This document shows, piece after piece, positions 23,955 through 37,730 of a DNA stretch of 64,000 bases (the stretch's first letter is position 1; each line of letters opens with the position of its first letter). The DNA lies in contig OY992833.1 in assembly GCA_963921425.1 (NCBI GenBank), positions 20,855,454 through 20,919,453 of the forward strand. The letters run 5' to 3'. This DNA comes from Dryas octopetala. Lineage: Eukaryota; Streptophyta; Magnoliopsida; Rosales; Rosaceae. The notes beneath the pieces are model-generated. The model saw nothing but the letters and a program-made list of their open reading frames with translations. It ran no database searches and was not told the origin of the DNA. Position numbers and translations under genes: made by a program.

Positions 23955-24969
23955 CAAATTTCAGGTTTCAAGAAAATTTTGATAAAAGTTTTGATAGAAA
24001 TTTCGATGAAAATTTCAAAGATTTTTAAATTTCGACAAAAATTAAACGGAAGCAACAAAAATTGCTATCAAAATACGAAAATTTTTTGAATTAAACTTTA
24101 CCATATGTTTATTTCACATATTATCTACAAATTGATAAAAAACATTGAAAAAATTAAATTATATTTAGATTTCATGTGATATAAGATGAATATAATGCGC
24201 GCTGGAGACAAATACTGTTAAATAAAATTAGTAGAATGAGTAAATGAAATTAGTATATTATTTATACTTTATAATCTATACACTAAACCCTATATATTTT
24301 ATAATCTATACTCTATATTGTTTAGGATATGGTATATAATATTAGAGTTTAGGTCCTTTATAGTATTTTTAATTATTTTTTATATAGAAATATATTAGAT
24401 TTTATTGGTTTAGCATTTAAAAACAATTAAACGAAACTCTAAAACGGCCAAATGAAACCCCAAATTATTTTTTTTTCTTTATAATTGCCCAAAGGCCCAA
24501 ACATCAATCAACTCTAAACCTTTTAATTTTTTTTTCCTTTTTTTTTTCCTTCTTTTCCCCTCGTGCGTCTCCACTCTCCAGTTCTTTTTTTTTTTTTTCT
24601 TCTTCTTCATCCTCTGTGCCTCTCTCTCTCTGCATCTCCATCACCAACCCACCCTCACCCTCACATCTTTCTCCCACATCTCCCTCATGTCGCCCCCTGC
24701 TGCCAACCTCTTTCTCCCTCGATCTCCCCCTACTGCCCCTGCCTCCGCCCCCTCCACTTTCTCCCAAAACCATCTCTTTCTCCCTCGATCTCCCCCTGCC
24801 ATTGCCCCCTCTTTCACCCGCGCGAAAATTTTGCTGAAATTTTGAGGATTTCGATAATTTTGACGAAATTATCACAAAAATTTAACAAATATGGGTTTCG
24901 ATTTCGACACCCCAAAAAATCAAAATTTTCGACAAAATTTCACCGAAAATTTCGAAATTTAACACCTTG
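23955..24969. mobile_element. hAT-like element with TTTCGAAATTTTCGG ends, copy 1
   Basis: It is bounded by near-identical 8-mers, GTGTTAAT (23947-23954) and GTGCTAAT (24970-24977). The right end, read inverted, starts CAAGGTGTTAAATTTCGAA and matches the start of copy 2 at 55822. Subterminal regions are rich in AATTTCG repeats. A shared interior block contains GCGCGCTGGAG near 24199, mirrored as CTCCAGCGCGC in copy 2. The pyrimidine-rich tract at about 24540-24830 creates spurious proline/serine ORFs. Confidence 0.75.
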
Positions 24970-24977
24970 GTGCTAAT

Positions 24978-27900
24978 TGAGTGATGTTCTTTGTATGCAA
25001 AATATGTGGCATTTAAGTATGAATAATGTGAAAATATATATATATAAATATAAAAAATGTAGACGTACATACTTAAACACTGACAAATATGAATCATTTT
25101 ATTAAATATATTAGTTATTTTTGTGAAATGTTACTTTTCTTTTTTGGGGTGAAAATTGTGAAATGTTACTTTATCTTGTTTGTTCATGCATAGGACAAAA
25201 AGCCAATTGAAGGAATCTCCTTTTTATGATTAAAGACACTCGAGTTATTAGTACAATCAATTAGTGCCCATTGCGGGGAGCAAACTATACTTTTGAACCG
25301 TTTCTTTCCAAATCTTGATTTCTGGTTTTCTTCACAATTTCAAAGGAAGTAGCTTAACAAATGTCCTAAGTTATTATATACCAAAAATTTGTTAAGTTAT
25401 TTGCAATTTGATCATTGTTCCAAACATCAACATTCATCTGCAAATGAGCTGAGTTTTTCTTCTACATTTTAATTATTTTTCATTTTGTTCCAAATAGTAT
25501 GTATTATATTCCAAAAAGGTCAGGTATAATCTGGTACAATTTTCATATGATATAGGATCGATGTCTATTCTGTAAAATGTTTCTTTTGGTATCTCTAATG
25601 ATTTTTCATAAAAGTGAAAACTTATAATTCTTGAGTTTAGAACATTTATCCTTACACTCAATATTGTAAGTTTGAATTTCTCTAATCCCAATATCATTTA
25701 TTGAATATAAAAAACCATTGTTGCATAGCAAAATCTAATTATTTTTAGCTTATAATTAGCCACTAAAAATATATTTAAATTACAATATGCAACACCAGAA
25801 TAGTAGAACTTTAGTGAAATGAGATCCAAATTACCCGATGTGAATTCACTAGCCCCCATTGGTCCATCAACCACTCTTTGTAAATCAATCCGCAATTCTT
25901 TAATGGCTATATTTTCAACTATTTACAAACATAATCTTGGCCGTTTATGTTTACTAATCAATCTTTTTGACTAGTCCAACTCAAAGAAATGGTCGTGACT
26001 CGTGAGTGATGCAAAATCTTTAAAAAAATAAAATGATAATGAGCTAAAATTCTAACAATTGCTTTAATGAGACTTAATTATATTGGCCTAGACAAACATG
26101 AATTTCACTCATTATGGATTTGTAATTATGTAATGTTACCATTGTATAGGTCAGAGTGAGTGACCAATGAATGGTTAAAGGAGTTGGACTGTTAGGTTGA
26201 TTTGATTGAGCTATGTTTGAAAACAATGGGAAATTGAGGATGAGGAATTGGACAAATGGACGAGTGGCCCTGCTTTATTAGCAGTAAAAAGAGTTGAATC
26301 CAGATTTACACCGACTGCTAGTGGGCATAACTCTCTTCTCTTGTACGCATGTCCGGTCAATTCTCATCACTCTTATAATGAGGACACGAAGTTATAATTT
26401 TGTGTACAATTTTGGGTACATTTTTTACTGAGAGAGAAGTCATCATATTAAAAGCCATCCAACACTTGAAACTATGGATTTTTCTCCGATGCTGAATATC
26501 TTATAAGGGAATTTATTGATTTTTATTTTTATTATTTTCATTTTACAGTGTATTTTTATAATTAAAATTGTTTATTTTTTAGATAATTATTTGAAGATCA
26601 TCTCAGCAAATAAAATTAACTAAATCGAAAATTGTTTAGTCATGTAATCGTTATCAAATAAATAAATACTGAATTCAATTATTACCAAAATCGTCTGTTT
26701 ATTTGATTACAGTTACATAACCAAATGATTTCCAATTTGGTTGATTTTTTTTTTTTTTTGCAGAGATGATCTTCATAGTTAGATATAAAAAATGAACGGT
26801 TCCGATCATAAATTTACACTGTAGAATTAGAATAATAAAGAAGAAGGTCGGTGAAAAATGTAAATTGAAGAAGGGGCGCGCATAGCATTCCTCATCTTAT
26901 AATAATCCATTTGTGATGATGGTCAATCGATTAATGATCATCAGTCGGTTAGTGTCTGATATTCTAGACGAGCGGCGCGTGTAACTTTCATTTTGTATTA
27001 GAGAAAAACTAGTCAAACCATACATTTGTATATATGCATATATAAATTGTCAATTGACAAATGATATGAAATTTAAGTACATAAATTAAAGTTTACAGTG
27101 ATCTCAAATATAAAGAGGCAATGAGAATGCCATGAATAAAAGCTTGATTATAATTTTCTATAGCCTAAATTATACTTTAAATATTTATAGTTCTAATTAA
27201 TTTGAACAAATTTATCATTGTAGTTTGAGAACATTTTCAATATAATCTAAAATTTACATTTTCTCAATAGAAATTATCAATATATGAATAAACTTACCCT
27301 TCATTGTGACCTGACTCCATATTTATGCCGCATTGGTTTTTTTGCCTAATGAAACAAAGTAAAAAATGCACGTTTATTATGGACTAATATGTCAGAATTG
27401 TAAATTCAGAAGACAACATTAAAGGTGTTAGCAAATTGCAAAAATAAATTTATTGAAATTAGAATTATAGAGACTATCATGTTGTACAAGCTGATCAAAT
27501 CCCACATTGGATTATTACAAGAAGGAAATCCTACATGAAGATGATATAAGGTTTCGATCTTTCTCCCACGTAAATTAGAGAAAGACAAGAGGAATATCGT
27601 ATAGAAAAATTATTCGTAGACGACGAGTTTATACTTTTAGAGTATAGTATTAATAACGTCTATCACTTTTACTTTTACGATTTCGAGTAACAAATTAATT
27701 AAAAAGAAACCTTCTTAGGAGAATCAAGGATTCAAACAATACAATACTTGGGTGGAAGATCAATCTACTATTGGTGCTTTAGTTGAAACCTAGTTTAAAA
27801 TTATTCTTTCTTCGATGGGCATTGGCTTCAATCATGGACAGATCAAGGATATTTGCTTGTTTTTCCTTCCCCGCGAGTATATTATGATGCCCCTCGGTAG

Positions 27901-29661
27901 TTCCATAGCAGGTTTTTTTCAGACGAGCAAATATTAGTTGCTTGATGAATTAGGGCTATCAAATAGCCCGCCACATAAGTTATCTAAATTGGATGAACTA
28001 GTAATTTTTGTGTTGTACAATTTAATTAATATAGCTTGCCTAATTGCCAGGTTGATACTATAAGATATATATGCAAGCTCATGATCACATCCACATTGCA
28101 TCCCAGCAATGCCTTTGATACCATGTTTTGAGTTTTGACGACATTGGAACTATACTTAGGATGGTCATAATGTAAGCCCATGTATTAACATTATGACCAT
28201 AAACTGGTCATAATATCGTTTTGGTTTGCATAACAGAAACTGGTCTGGTCTGGTCTAGGGAATTAGCATCACAGACTATAATGTGAATTCCTGTTCATAA
28301 TTATTCTTACCAAAGCTGTAAACTTGCCAGCAAAATACCTAAATTGTTGTTCAAGTAAACCTGAGCCAAAGTTTTCAAATACCAGAGCCTCAGTATCTCC
28401 TTTCCCCAAAGTCCAAACATCATTTGAGGGCCTGAGTGCCTAACTTGATATATTAAAAATACTTTCCATTTGTCAAACACTGGGAGTCTCTTTTTCTTCT
28501 TTTATTTATGCTTTAGATGATGAAAAAGCCAACCCTTAAAAGAATTAGTGAAACAAAATCATGTCTCATGGATTAGCACTTCATCACTAATTCCTTGGTT
28601 TAATTAATTTCTTAATTTCTATGTATGTTAGGGCTTTAATGAGGCAAGACTATTGATGTCACTTTATTAGTGAACTTCTTTTAATGATGTTCAATGAAAT
28701 TATTGAATTTCTTTTCTTGAGACTCATCATTCTCTCTTTAAAGCTTTTGGGAACATGGGCTTGTTATTAACTTTCGGGGACTCAAATGCTTTAAATGTAC
28801 AATTAATTAATTAATACATTCATTTGTGACTTAAGAAAAAGTAGCAGATTTTAAACAAATTCTTTGCTTGGTTAGATACTTTAAGAATTGCATTAGGACA
28901 ATTAGGAGGCCCTACCTTCATAATTTCAAAGGAGGATTTTGGTCCATGTGCAAGGATAAACCCTAATGTAAGTTTCCAATTCAAGTGAGCAAGTATTAAT
29001 TCAAATATGGAATCTCTTTACTATTGTGAAGAAAAATATCACTAGACTTATAAGTAGTTGGTGAGTGTCTATTAATTTCCATTTTTTTTATCTAATTCAA
29101 TTATAACTAATTTTATTGTTTTATAATTCAATGCAAATCGAATTAGATATATCTGATCATTGAGCCTTACATCAAAGTAAAATATCAAAGTCTGGATCAA
29201 TACCATCATCACATGACTCCATAAGTGTATATCCACTTTTGTTTTTCATTTTATTCTCATCATTGCTCTCCTTTATCAACAGCATGAACACAGATGTTTC
29301 AATAGTGCATTGACATCAAGTTCATCAAAATCAACCTCAATGTATCTCATTTTCAGTTTGATCAGAAACATGCTAAGTTTGCACTGATGCATTAGAATAA
29401 AGCATTATATAAAAGTCATTAAAACTTTTGTTCACTTCAAGACTTGTTAACTCAAGTGACCAACATCATCACCAAACAACGCTATATATCAACTAAAAAA
29501 CTGAAAATTGACTAGAAAAAAAAAAACAATAAACGTAGATGTTTGTTTGAATTGTGTAACTCGATCCATAGAAGTTATGAAGGTAAAATGAATCTCACAT
29601 ATATCAAAAAATAATATAGCAATATATATATAAGTGGGTGGTTCACTATATATATAGCACA
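24978..29661. other. Gene desert, first part
   Basis: AT-rich DNA with only short ORFs of no family resemblance. A small inverted-repeat element is listed at 26590-26785. I saw no exon chain, tRNA or rRNA on either strand. Confidence 0.5.
26590..26785. repeat. Inverted-repeat element
   Basis: The left arm (TTGAAGATCATCTCAGC, then CAAATAAA/AACTAAATCGAAAATTG blocks) is repeated inverted at the right (GCAGAGATGATCTTCATAG). The right flank AAATGAACGGTTCCGATCA resembles the 340-bp units of the hAT-like element at 4828. Related palindromes lie at about 42950-43095 and 52740-53380. Confidence 0.6.
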
Positions 29662-29670
29662 TTAGCACTA

Positions 29671-30155
29671 GGCTTATTCACACCATTACCCCCTATAAGA
29701 TACACTTTTTTTCACTTTGCCCCCTGAAACTTAAATCCTCTCAGTTTGCCACCTGAACTTCACAAAGTTATTGCAAAAGACCCTATGCCGTTAACTCTGT
29801 CAATTTTTCCGTTAAAATAACTGATGTGACACCTATATGGCATGAGTGAGACCCTTTTTTAGTTATGTAAAATCCATGTGGACAAAAAAAATAATTTTTA
29901 AACTAAAAATAATAAGATCCATGTCAATTTTTTATAATTTTGTTTGTCTACATGGATCTTACATAACTAAAAAAGGGTCTCACACGCATATAGGCGCCAT
30001 GTCAGCTATTTTAACGGAAAAATTGACAGAGTTAACGGCATAGGGTCTTTTGCAACAACTTTGTGAAGTTCATGTGGCAAACTGAGAGGATTTAAGTTTC
30101 AGGGGGCAAAGTGAAAAAAAGTGTATCTTACAGGGGGCAATGGTGTGAATAAGCC
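29671..30155. mobile_element. Mutator-like foldback MITE, 485 bp
   Basis: A perfect 9-bp duplication, TTAGCACTA, lies at 29662-29670 and 30156-30164. The ends are GGCTTATTCACACC and GGTGTGAATAAGCC. The arms are inverted over nearly the whole length (for example GACCCTATGCCGTTAACTC with GAGTTAACGGCATAGGGTC). It is non-coding. Confidence 0.92.
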
Positions 30156-30164
30156 TTAGCACTA

Positions 30165-33100
30165 ATATATGTATTTTGTGATAAAATCCGACACATATTC
30201 ACTTAATTACATCTACTGGGCATCTCACTCAAATGGTGAGGTGGTGAAGCTGAGACAATATATATAGGTGTTGCATCCATACATTTCTTTAATCAAATTG
30301 TCTTGATCATTACTTAAATTGAATCTGTGGTCTTAGATTCTCAATTTGTTAAGAGCATTTCCCACTATATCATATCAAATTATCAAAAATTCAGATAAAC
30401 CTATTTATAAGAAAACCATAGTATAAGGTTTAATTCGTAGTAGTAGCTAGGTTCAATTACCTAATCAAATTTATGAAAGCTTTGGGGAAAAAAAAAAATG
30501 TACAAGCACACCTAAGTTTGAGATTAGTTTTACTCATTCATTTGGAAAGAATTGAAAGAGATAAACGACAAGAAAAAGTTGGAAAACAATAGGAACACCA
30601 AACAAAAATTAAGAAAAATTTTATTTGATAAAATTGGCATTAAGCAATTTGGCAAATTGCTAAATAAAGAAGAAAAAGCTGGATATGATCTGACTATTAA
30701 TTAATGGTAGTACTAATAAACTAACTTTGTTGCATATGTCACTTTCCAATTTCCATCCATTTGGACATTACAGTTAGAAGGAGGTCTATGAATGAGTTGT
30801 GTTTGTGAAGTGGGCCTCTTGTGTTTATGGTTCCTAATCCTGGTAGATGAGAGGTCAAGTCCTCACTGTGCACAACCCTACAATAATGCAGTACTAAATT
30901 AACTACTAATATAACTATAAATACATAGATTACCATATATATTGGCAAATCTGGGATTTGTAGAATCTAGTATCACAGAGGTTGTGACACTTGACCATGC
31001 CCTTCTGATTTTTGTGCCTTAATAAATGGATATGAAATATGATCAATTAATTTGCATTCGAATTAAGAGTTCAGATTCCTTGCTTTTTTTTTTTTTTTAA
31101 TACTGATGATTTTGTATTTATGTCTAAAATTACATGGTTTGAAATTTCTATTTAATCATCTTTCTTATATAAATTTTAAATACTAAACTGTAAAGTCACC
31201 AAATTGTGTTGAAGTCATTATGCAAATGGTACAATAACGTTTTCCAAAATTGAAACTTTGGACAACACAAGTTAATTAGATTTAATATGCTCAGGATTCA
31301 TAGCAAGTAACCTTGGCTCTTTAAATAACAAGTCTACCCTTTTCAATCATTGATGCATGCACTTTCATTTAAGAAACTCAAAAACTACTTGGTCAAGCAA
31401 AAAAAAATATATAATGAGTATTGTTCATAGACGTAATGATAATTATTTAAATAGGATACATATCATAGTTATTAAATTTTCATCTAACCATATAAAATCT
31501 TTTTTTATTTACTTAACAAACGTTACATGCATTTTCTCAAACTTATAGCTCTAGCTATTCCTTAAACCTTTCTCCAAATTCAAATTTGAGGAAAAATGAT
31601 ATAAAACACAGCTTAAACCATTCTTTAAAATTTTTCTAAAATTGAGATTTTTTAGAAAGTTTTTCCAAATCAAGTTGATTGGATGAGGCTTCCCAAACTT
31701 AGTTAAATTTTTTTTGAATTTGGGCCGGAAAATTTTAACTTTAGCATTGAAGAACTCTTCCCTAAATTTAACTTTTTCCTCAAATTTATCTTCACATTTG
31801 TTGAAAATATAGGAAAATGACTGAAAATGCTCTTAGATGAGGGATTAAATTAACCGTGAAAAAAAATTATTTAACAATTAACAGCAGTGAATCCATTTCA
31901 TAAATATAGGCTATATAGCCATTCTTCTTTTAAACTCTCTCTGATCCCCTTACATGACCAATGAATGAATTAATACATTGAGACTCCCTTTTTATGGCAC
32001 ATCTACTGATGTTATTACTTTGAAGGTTGATCTAATCCTCCATTTCTTGTGCTGGTGATATCATGCTCGTGCTTCATGCACAACAGTACAAGGTTTTGGA
32101 TTGTAGCTGGGATTTTCGTTTCTTTTTAAGTGACTTTCAAGAGAGTGCGTGTGTGTGACGCACTGCTAACTAATTAATAGAACTCAACCTTGACCCATTC
32201 CTCTAACCCTCTTCAATTTTCTTTTTTCGGTACAAAGGAGGGCTAAAGCCCAGAGAACCCACTTCAATTTTCAATAATGGATGGAGGAGGATATGTATAT
32301 CGATCAGTATATATATTCAACCATCATCTTGAGAAGAATTTTAATGCAAATTAACATATATGATTATTATGAAAAAATTATTGTATGTAACCGTAACACC
32401 ACGTGACATAATGACGTAATGTTATTAATTTACTTAGATTATAACATGTGTACGATTTTAAAGGTATTTATTAAAAAGATTCCATCATCACTTGTTCTCT
32501 AGGTAAGTAACATATTATTTTGCTTTGGTTGTGTTTGTGGTTTCTTCGATCTTATTCTTATTCTTATTCTTTTATTTTCTTCTTCTTTGATCTTCCTTTT
32601 CTTTTATTTTTCTTCATCATTAATGTTCGATCTTCGATCTTCTTCTTCTTCATTCCATTTTTTCTTTGATCTTCTTATTTTTTTCAACACCAAATTGACA
32701 AATTCTCCATGATTGTTGATTTTATTTTTCTTCAATATTTTTCTACCTGAGTAAGAGGTGATGAAACCATTGGTATATATACCTCAAAAGAAGATTGGAT
32801 TTGGAAGAATATGTATCTTCTTCTTGACCTGAATGATAAGTATCTTCTTCTTTTTCTTCTTTAATTTGTTTTATGTACCTGAGTCTAAGGTATTGATATT
32901 TGTATTTATATATCTTAGTGCTATATTTGTATTGTGATGAATTTGTTATATTTTTATTTGATATTTATCTTCTTTTTTTTAACCCAAAGTGGAGGCTTAC
33001 TGTGTTCATTTTTTTAATCTATATTATAGGTATATTATATGTATATTGGGCGTTTACTTTTTTTGTATTTAAGTATTTATATGTTAATGTGAATTGGTAA

Positions 33101-35011
33101 CAAATATTTTTTGAATTGGATGCATGAATCATGAAATTTCATCAATAAAAATATTCAAAATTAGGAGTAATAAATGCCTCAAATCATGGATCTTTAAATA
33201 TTGCTTAAATTGAAATAATGACATCTTTTGTAAATATTTACAAATTTATGCCTAAACTATTATCTGACGTGGAAAAAAAAACCTCACATACATTTATTTA
33301 TCTACTGGACTTATTCTAAAATAAAGTATTGAAAATGAAAATATATCTAAAGGACCCTTTAACTATTTAAGCAAAGATTACATCCTAGTTTTTTTTCCCT
33401 ATTAAATTAAAGTTGGATCAATGCAATACCCAATTACCCAGATGCATTATTAATCAAACCCAACCCAACAGAGGAGGCTAAATAAGTAAATAGAGGGATG
33501 TCAATGTCATCATATTAAAATGCCAACATTGGTGACCATCTTGCAGAAGCTACCTACTAAAAAAGCCCCATCTACTATGTAACCACTTAAAGTACTACAT
33601 AGAGGGCATATGTCACATGTCCTACATTAGTGTCATTGGCCTATCTTCCTCCAAAGGACCACATCTGTTGGCCTACCAAACCCCTATTACCAATTAAACT
33701 TATCAAATCTGTATCTTTCTTATTCAGCTAGCTTACAATTCTATATACCACATACATAATGATATGCTTTGCTTTACTTTGCCTCCCCTTATTCTCTAGG
33801 CACAGTGCTGCTAAGGGCTCAAAGATGATATTTTTCAGTCATATTATCATGTATGATTCTAGTACTAGTGCCTTGTTATATGGTGTATTAAACTCAATCT
33901 TTACTTATGTGGGATTAACCCATTTCAAATGACAAAAACAAAATCTTATATATAATAAATGTATTCATTTTTTTCACAATAACTGATTACTTAAAACTAA
34001 CATGTGAATGTGAATCGTGAATAGATGTGAATAGATGATTGTAATATATAGCATCGTATATTCATATTCAACCTCCACAAATCACATTCTTGCAATTTTA
34101 GCCGGTCGGAATCTAACAGTGACTGATGCATAGATATCTAAGCATAAGTTTGTTTCTTGACTTTGTCAACATATCTGATGGCACAGCACCTCTTGATTAT
34201 ATCATTCGTGATGGGGAGGTGCATCATGTAATTCATAAGCTATATAATAAGAGAGATATATTTGTTTCTATCAATTACAAAAAAGTTGGTGCCTCAACAA
34301 TTAAATTTTTTCTAGTTTTTATTTTTATTTTTTTAAATGATAGATGATGATTGATGAGGACATAAAGGTGCTTGATAAGGAAAGCTATAGATGACATGAT
34401 GGCTTTGTCTTTGTCCACCCAACACCGGAACCCATCTGTTTGGACCATTGGGGGTTATATTCTTATTCTGGGTCCCTTTTTTTTTTTTGGGCAAAAGCGT
34501 ACCTGAGTGGATATTGTTTTCTTTATTTGTTTATTATTGCTGTTGTTGATGAGGTTTAGGTTACTATGTTGCAAACTTGCAATTATTGCATAATTAACTG
34601 CTGCATGATGATGTTTAGCTTATGGGTTGTAGGACTCCAGAATGATAAGGTAAATGGGCCATGTGGGGTTGATATAGTAGGGCCCACCAGTTATTATCAT
34701 CAAGTACCAAATGCATCACATATTTTCTTGATATGTTTCTATAATACACAAACATTTACATTGTTTAACCAACCATTTAACAATTGACCTAAGGTTAAAT
34801 TTCAGCTCTCATGGTGCAAAGTCTTGAATAAACTTCGGACATACAATCACTTACAAATTATATATATTCGATAAATTTATATAATTTCTCTTAAAAAGTC
34901 TAAAATATATAAATTCACAACTCATACATATTCACATTTTTCTTTTGAGTCATCATTTTGGGTTATTTGTTAACATTTTTAGTGTGATCTAAATTTATAT
35001 TTATGTTGGGG
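30165..35011. other. Gene desert, second part
   Basis: AT-rich. It holds a CT/TTC-rich tract (32541-32690), short ORFs and T-runs. No gene, tRNA or rRNA was recognised on either strand. Confidence 0.5.
32541..32690. repeat. TTC/CTT-rich low-complexity tract
   Basis: A polypyrimidine stretch with repeated TTCTTC, TTATTC and GATCTTC phrases, continued by similar sequence near 32815-32875. The composition alone does not suggest a gene. Confidence 0.7.
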
Positions 35012-35376
35012 TTAAGTATAGCAAGGTACCCCCAAGTTATCACATGTGCCTCACTTTTCCCTCATCTCTTAATTTTATTTGACTTACTTTATCTCTTAAA
35101 CTTTAACTCACGCGTCAAGTTACTCTAATTCGATAATTTAGTTACTTTTTCGTATGGATTGCTAAGTGGCATACACATTGCAATTTTGGAAGGGGTATGT
35201 GTCACTTTTGTTGACGGTCAAGTGTGCCCTACATCAACATAGAAAACGAAAATAGTTAATTAGATTGACAAATTGGGGTAATTGACACAAGATTTAGAGT
35301 TTAAGGGATAAAGTAAGCCAAATTGGGGATCGAGCAAAATGAGATATGAATGGTAATTTTGGGAGCAATTCTCTAA
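35012..35376. repeat. Diverged foldback element
   Basis: Left-hand phrases TTGACTTACTTTATCTCTTA and TACCCCCAAG reappear inverted at the right (TAAGGGATAAAGTAAGCCAA and ATTTTGGGAGCAATTC). No exact target duplication was found, so the boundaries are approximate. Confidence 0.55.
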
Positions 35377-37031
35377 TTAAATTATGTGGTGTTGAGACTT
35401 GAGAGTGAGGTAACGGCTATATTTGGTGGTACAGAGTCATCGAATTGAAAGGTCTTCATGTAAATTGCCAAATGCCAATGGTAGCAGGTGATATATGGGC
35501 TTTCAAGTCACTCCAAAAACTTTTTGAATTGTGTTGGCAATTGGGCATCAAAAGTGGGCCCGTTGAATTATGAAGAATTGGAGTGTGATAGATCGAGCCC
35601 ACCCTCTGGCTTGCACTGAGGAGAAAGCAAGTACGGTGATTATGTCACTGACCCATTGCCCTGCTTTTAGCTCAGCCACTCCCCAATTGAAATATTATGT
35701 CTCCTCTTTTACTGAAATATAGTAATCAAGTGGCCAAATCAAGTTTACTCAACATATTGATTTTGTAGCTGTCTCAAAATGTTAGTGGAAAAGTTTTCAA
35801 AGCTCCAAGTTGGGTTGCTCTACATATTTCATGTTTTTTTTTTTTTTTTTTTTTTTTTAATCAAGGCAAAGAGCCATATTTATAGAATAGAATTCAACCA
35901 ATAATTGTATGTGTAGGTTATCTATTATTTTCCTCTTATAATATACATGAGAATTTTACTATTTACGTGATGAGTTTTACATGCATACAAATGGTACATT
36001 TAATATTTTATCAAATGTGATAATACATGCACAATTAGTTGATTGTCAATCTTTTTCACTCTTTTGATGTATGTTTCAACAAACTACAATAACTCAAATG
36101 CGAAGTAAGGTTCATTTTCTTTTAAAGCAAGAAATTAAAATGAAGTGCCAAGGGATGCCCTTCCTTTAATGCATTACAATTTACAAGTCATTTGGACAAT
36201 TGGACTAGTAGATTAGACAGTGGGATGTAGTACCTCTACTATACTCTTTGTTATGGTGAATGTATAGGCTATGTATAGCTTAATCCTACACTAATTAATC
36301 TAGTTTGAAACATGACAAAAAGGAAGTTAATCACATTTGACACTAGTGCCCAAGTTGTTTGGCTAATAGTGGGTTGATACTTGATAGGTTTCCAGGGGAT
36401 ACAATCAATTTTGCATTGTTGCTAGTTAAAAATGAATAACTTGGATCTGTAAGTTTTATTGAGCATTAAGATTATCAGTTTGTAGACCCCAAAATCCTCC
36501 TCAGACTAATCAAGTCCCAAGAAATAGGGGTGAAAAAAGTACTAACTATTGCATTACTTACATATTTCTGTTATCATTATTGCTCAGGTATTGTTGAGCA
36601 TATATGTGGGACCAACCATATGGGAAGTTCTAATGAAACACTATTGTAACTTGTAAGAAAGAAAACTTTGCACAGATTGTGATGGCTAAGCATATCCAAT
36701 CCTGACAAACTAACTATTACTTTAATGACATCTCTCCCCAATAAGTTCGAATCCTCTCTCCTCCTAGAACAAAAAATAAAAAAATAAATATCGAATCCTC
36801 AAACAAAAGATAAAGAAGTAAATCCCATCCCATAGGCCATGCTACCATGACTTGGGCCTTGTGGTGTTGGTGTTGTCATCTAGGTTGATTAATCTGTAAT
36901 AGTCTTACTGGGCCCTCGGAGTTGGGCCAATTGTGTTTCTGAATACAAAACTCCCTCACTTGGTTATTAACTTATAACCAATGTAGCAATGGTTTCCAAA
37001 GCATTTGACCTACATATCTACTTCTGTATCA
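35377..37031. other. Intergenic DNA without recognised gene
   Basis: No coding features. It contains a run of about 25 T at 35834-35858. Confidence 0.5.
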
Positions 37032-37040
37032 AACTTTCAA

Positions 37041-37721
37041 GGGGGCTATTCAGATCCTCCAAAACTACTAAGTTGACCACCCTTACAAATTTTGCCCATT
37101 TTGCCCCTAAACCCATTTCTCCAATTTTGGCCGGCCACCCTTCCCCGTCGCTAACGCGACCCCACCCCTCCCCTTCGTCGGTCGACCCTACCTCTCTCTT
37201 CCATATCTCTGCCTCCCTCCCTCACCGGACCACCATGGGTGGCCGGCGCAACCCCACCCTTCACATCGCCGGTTGACCCTACCCCTCCCCATTGCTGGCA
37301 CAGCGCGACCCCCATCCACCCCCAATCTCCCTTCTCTCTCTGCCTCCCTCATTCACTAGACCACCATGGGTGGCTGGCGCAACCCCATAAACCTCCAGAT
37401 CGGGGGTCGCACCGGCCACCCATGGTGGTCTAGTGAGGGAGAGAGGCAGAGAGAGCGAAGAGAAAGAGAGAGAGAGAGAGAAAGGAGATCGGGGTGGGTA
37501 GGTTGCGCTGACGATGGGGAGGGGTGGGGTCGATCGGCGAAGGAGAGGGGTGGGGTCACGCTGGCGGTGGGGAGGGGGTGGGGTTGCGCTGGCGGCAGGG
37601 AGGGGTAGCCGACCAAAATTGGAGAAATGAGTTTATGGGCAAAATGGGCAAAAATTTGTGAGGGTGGTCAACTTAGTGGTTTTGGGTGGTCTGAATAGCG
37701 CCCCCCCCCCCCCTCCCCCCC
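37041..37721. mobile_element. Foldback element with GC-rich core
   Basis: Near-perfect 9-bp duplications are AACTTTCAA (37032-37040) and AACTTTTAA (37722-37730). The ends (GGGGGCTATTCAGA on the left, TCTGAATAGCGCCCCC on the right) and about 100 bp inside them are inverted copies. The core is rich in GACCCCACCCC/GGTGGGGTC motifs, has a GA run near 37458-37482 and ends in a C-run. Proline- and arginine-rich ORFs inside reflect composition. Confidence 0.8.
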
Positions 37722-37730
37722 AACTTTTAA

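Noticed and set aside
24504-24976. Serine/proline-rich ORFs
   Set aside because: They are created by the pyrimidine-rich core of the hAT-like element, with no start context or domain.
37041-37721. ORFs rich in proline and arginine
   Set aside because: They are caused by the GC-rich inverted arms of a foldback element.
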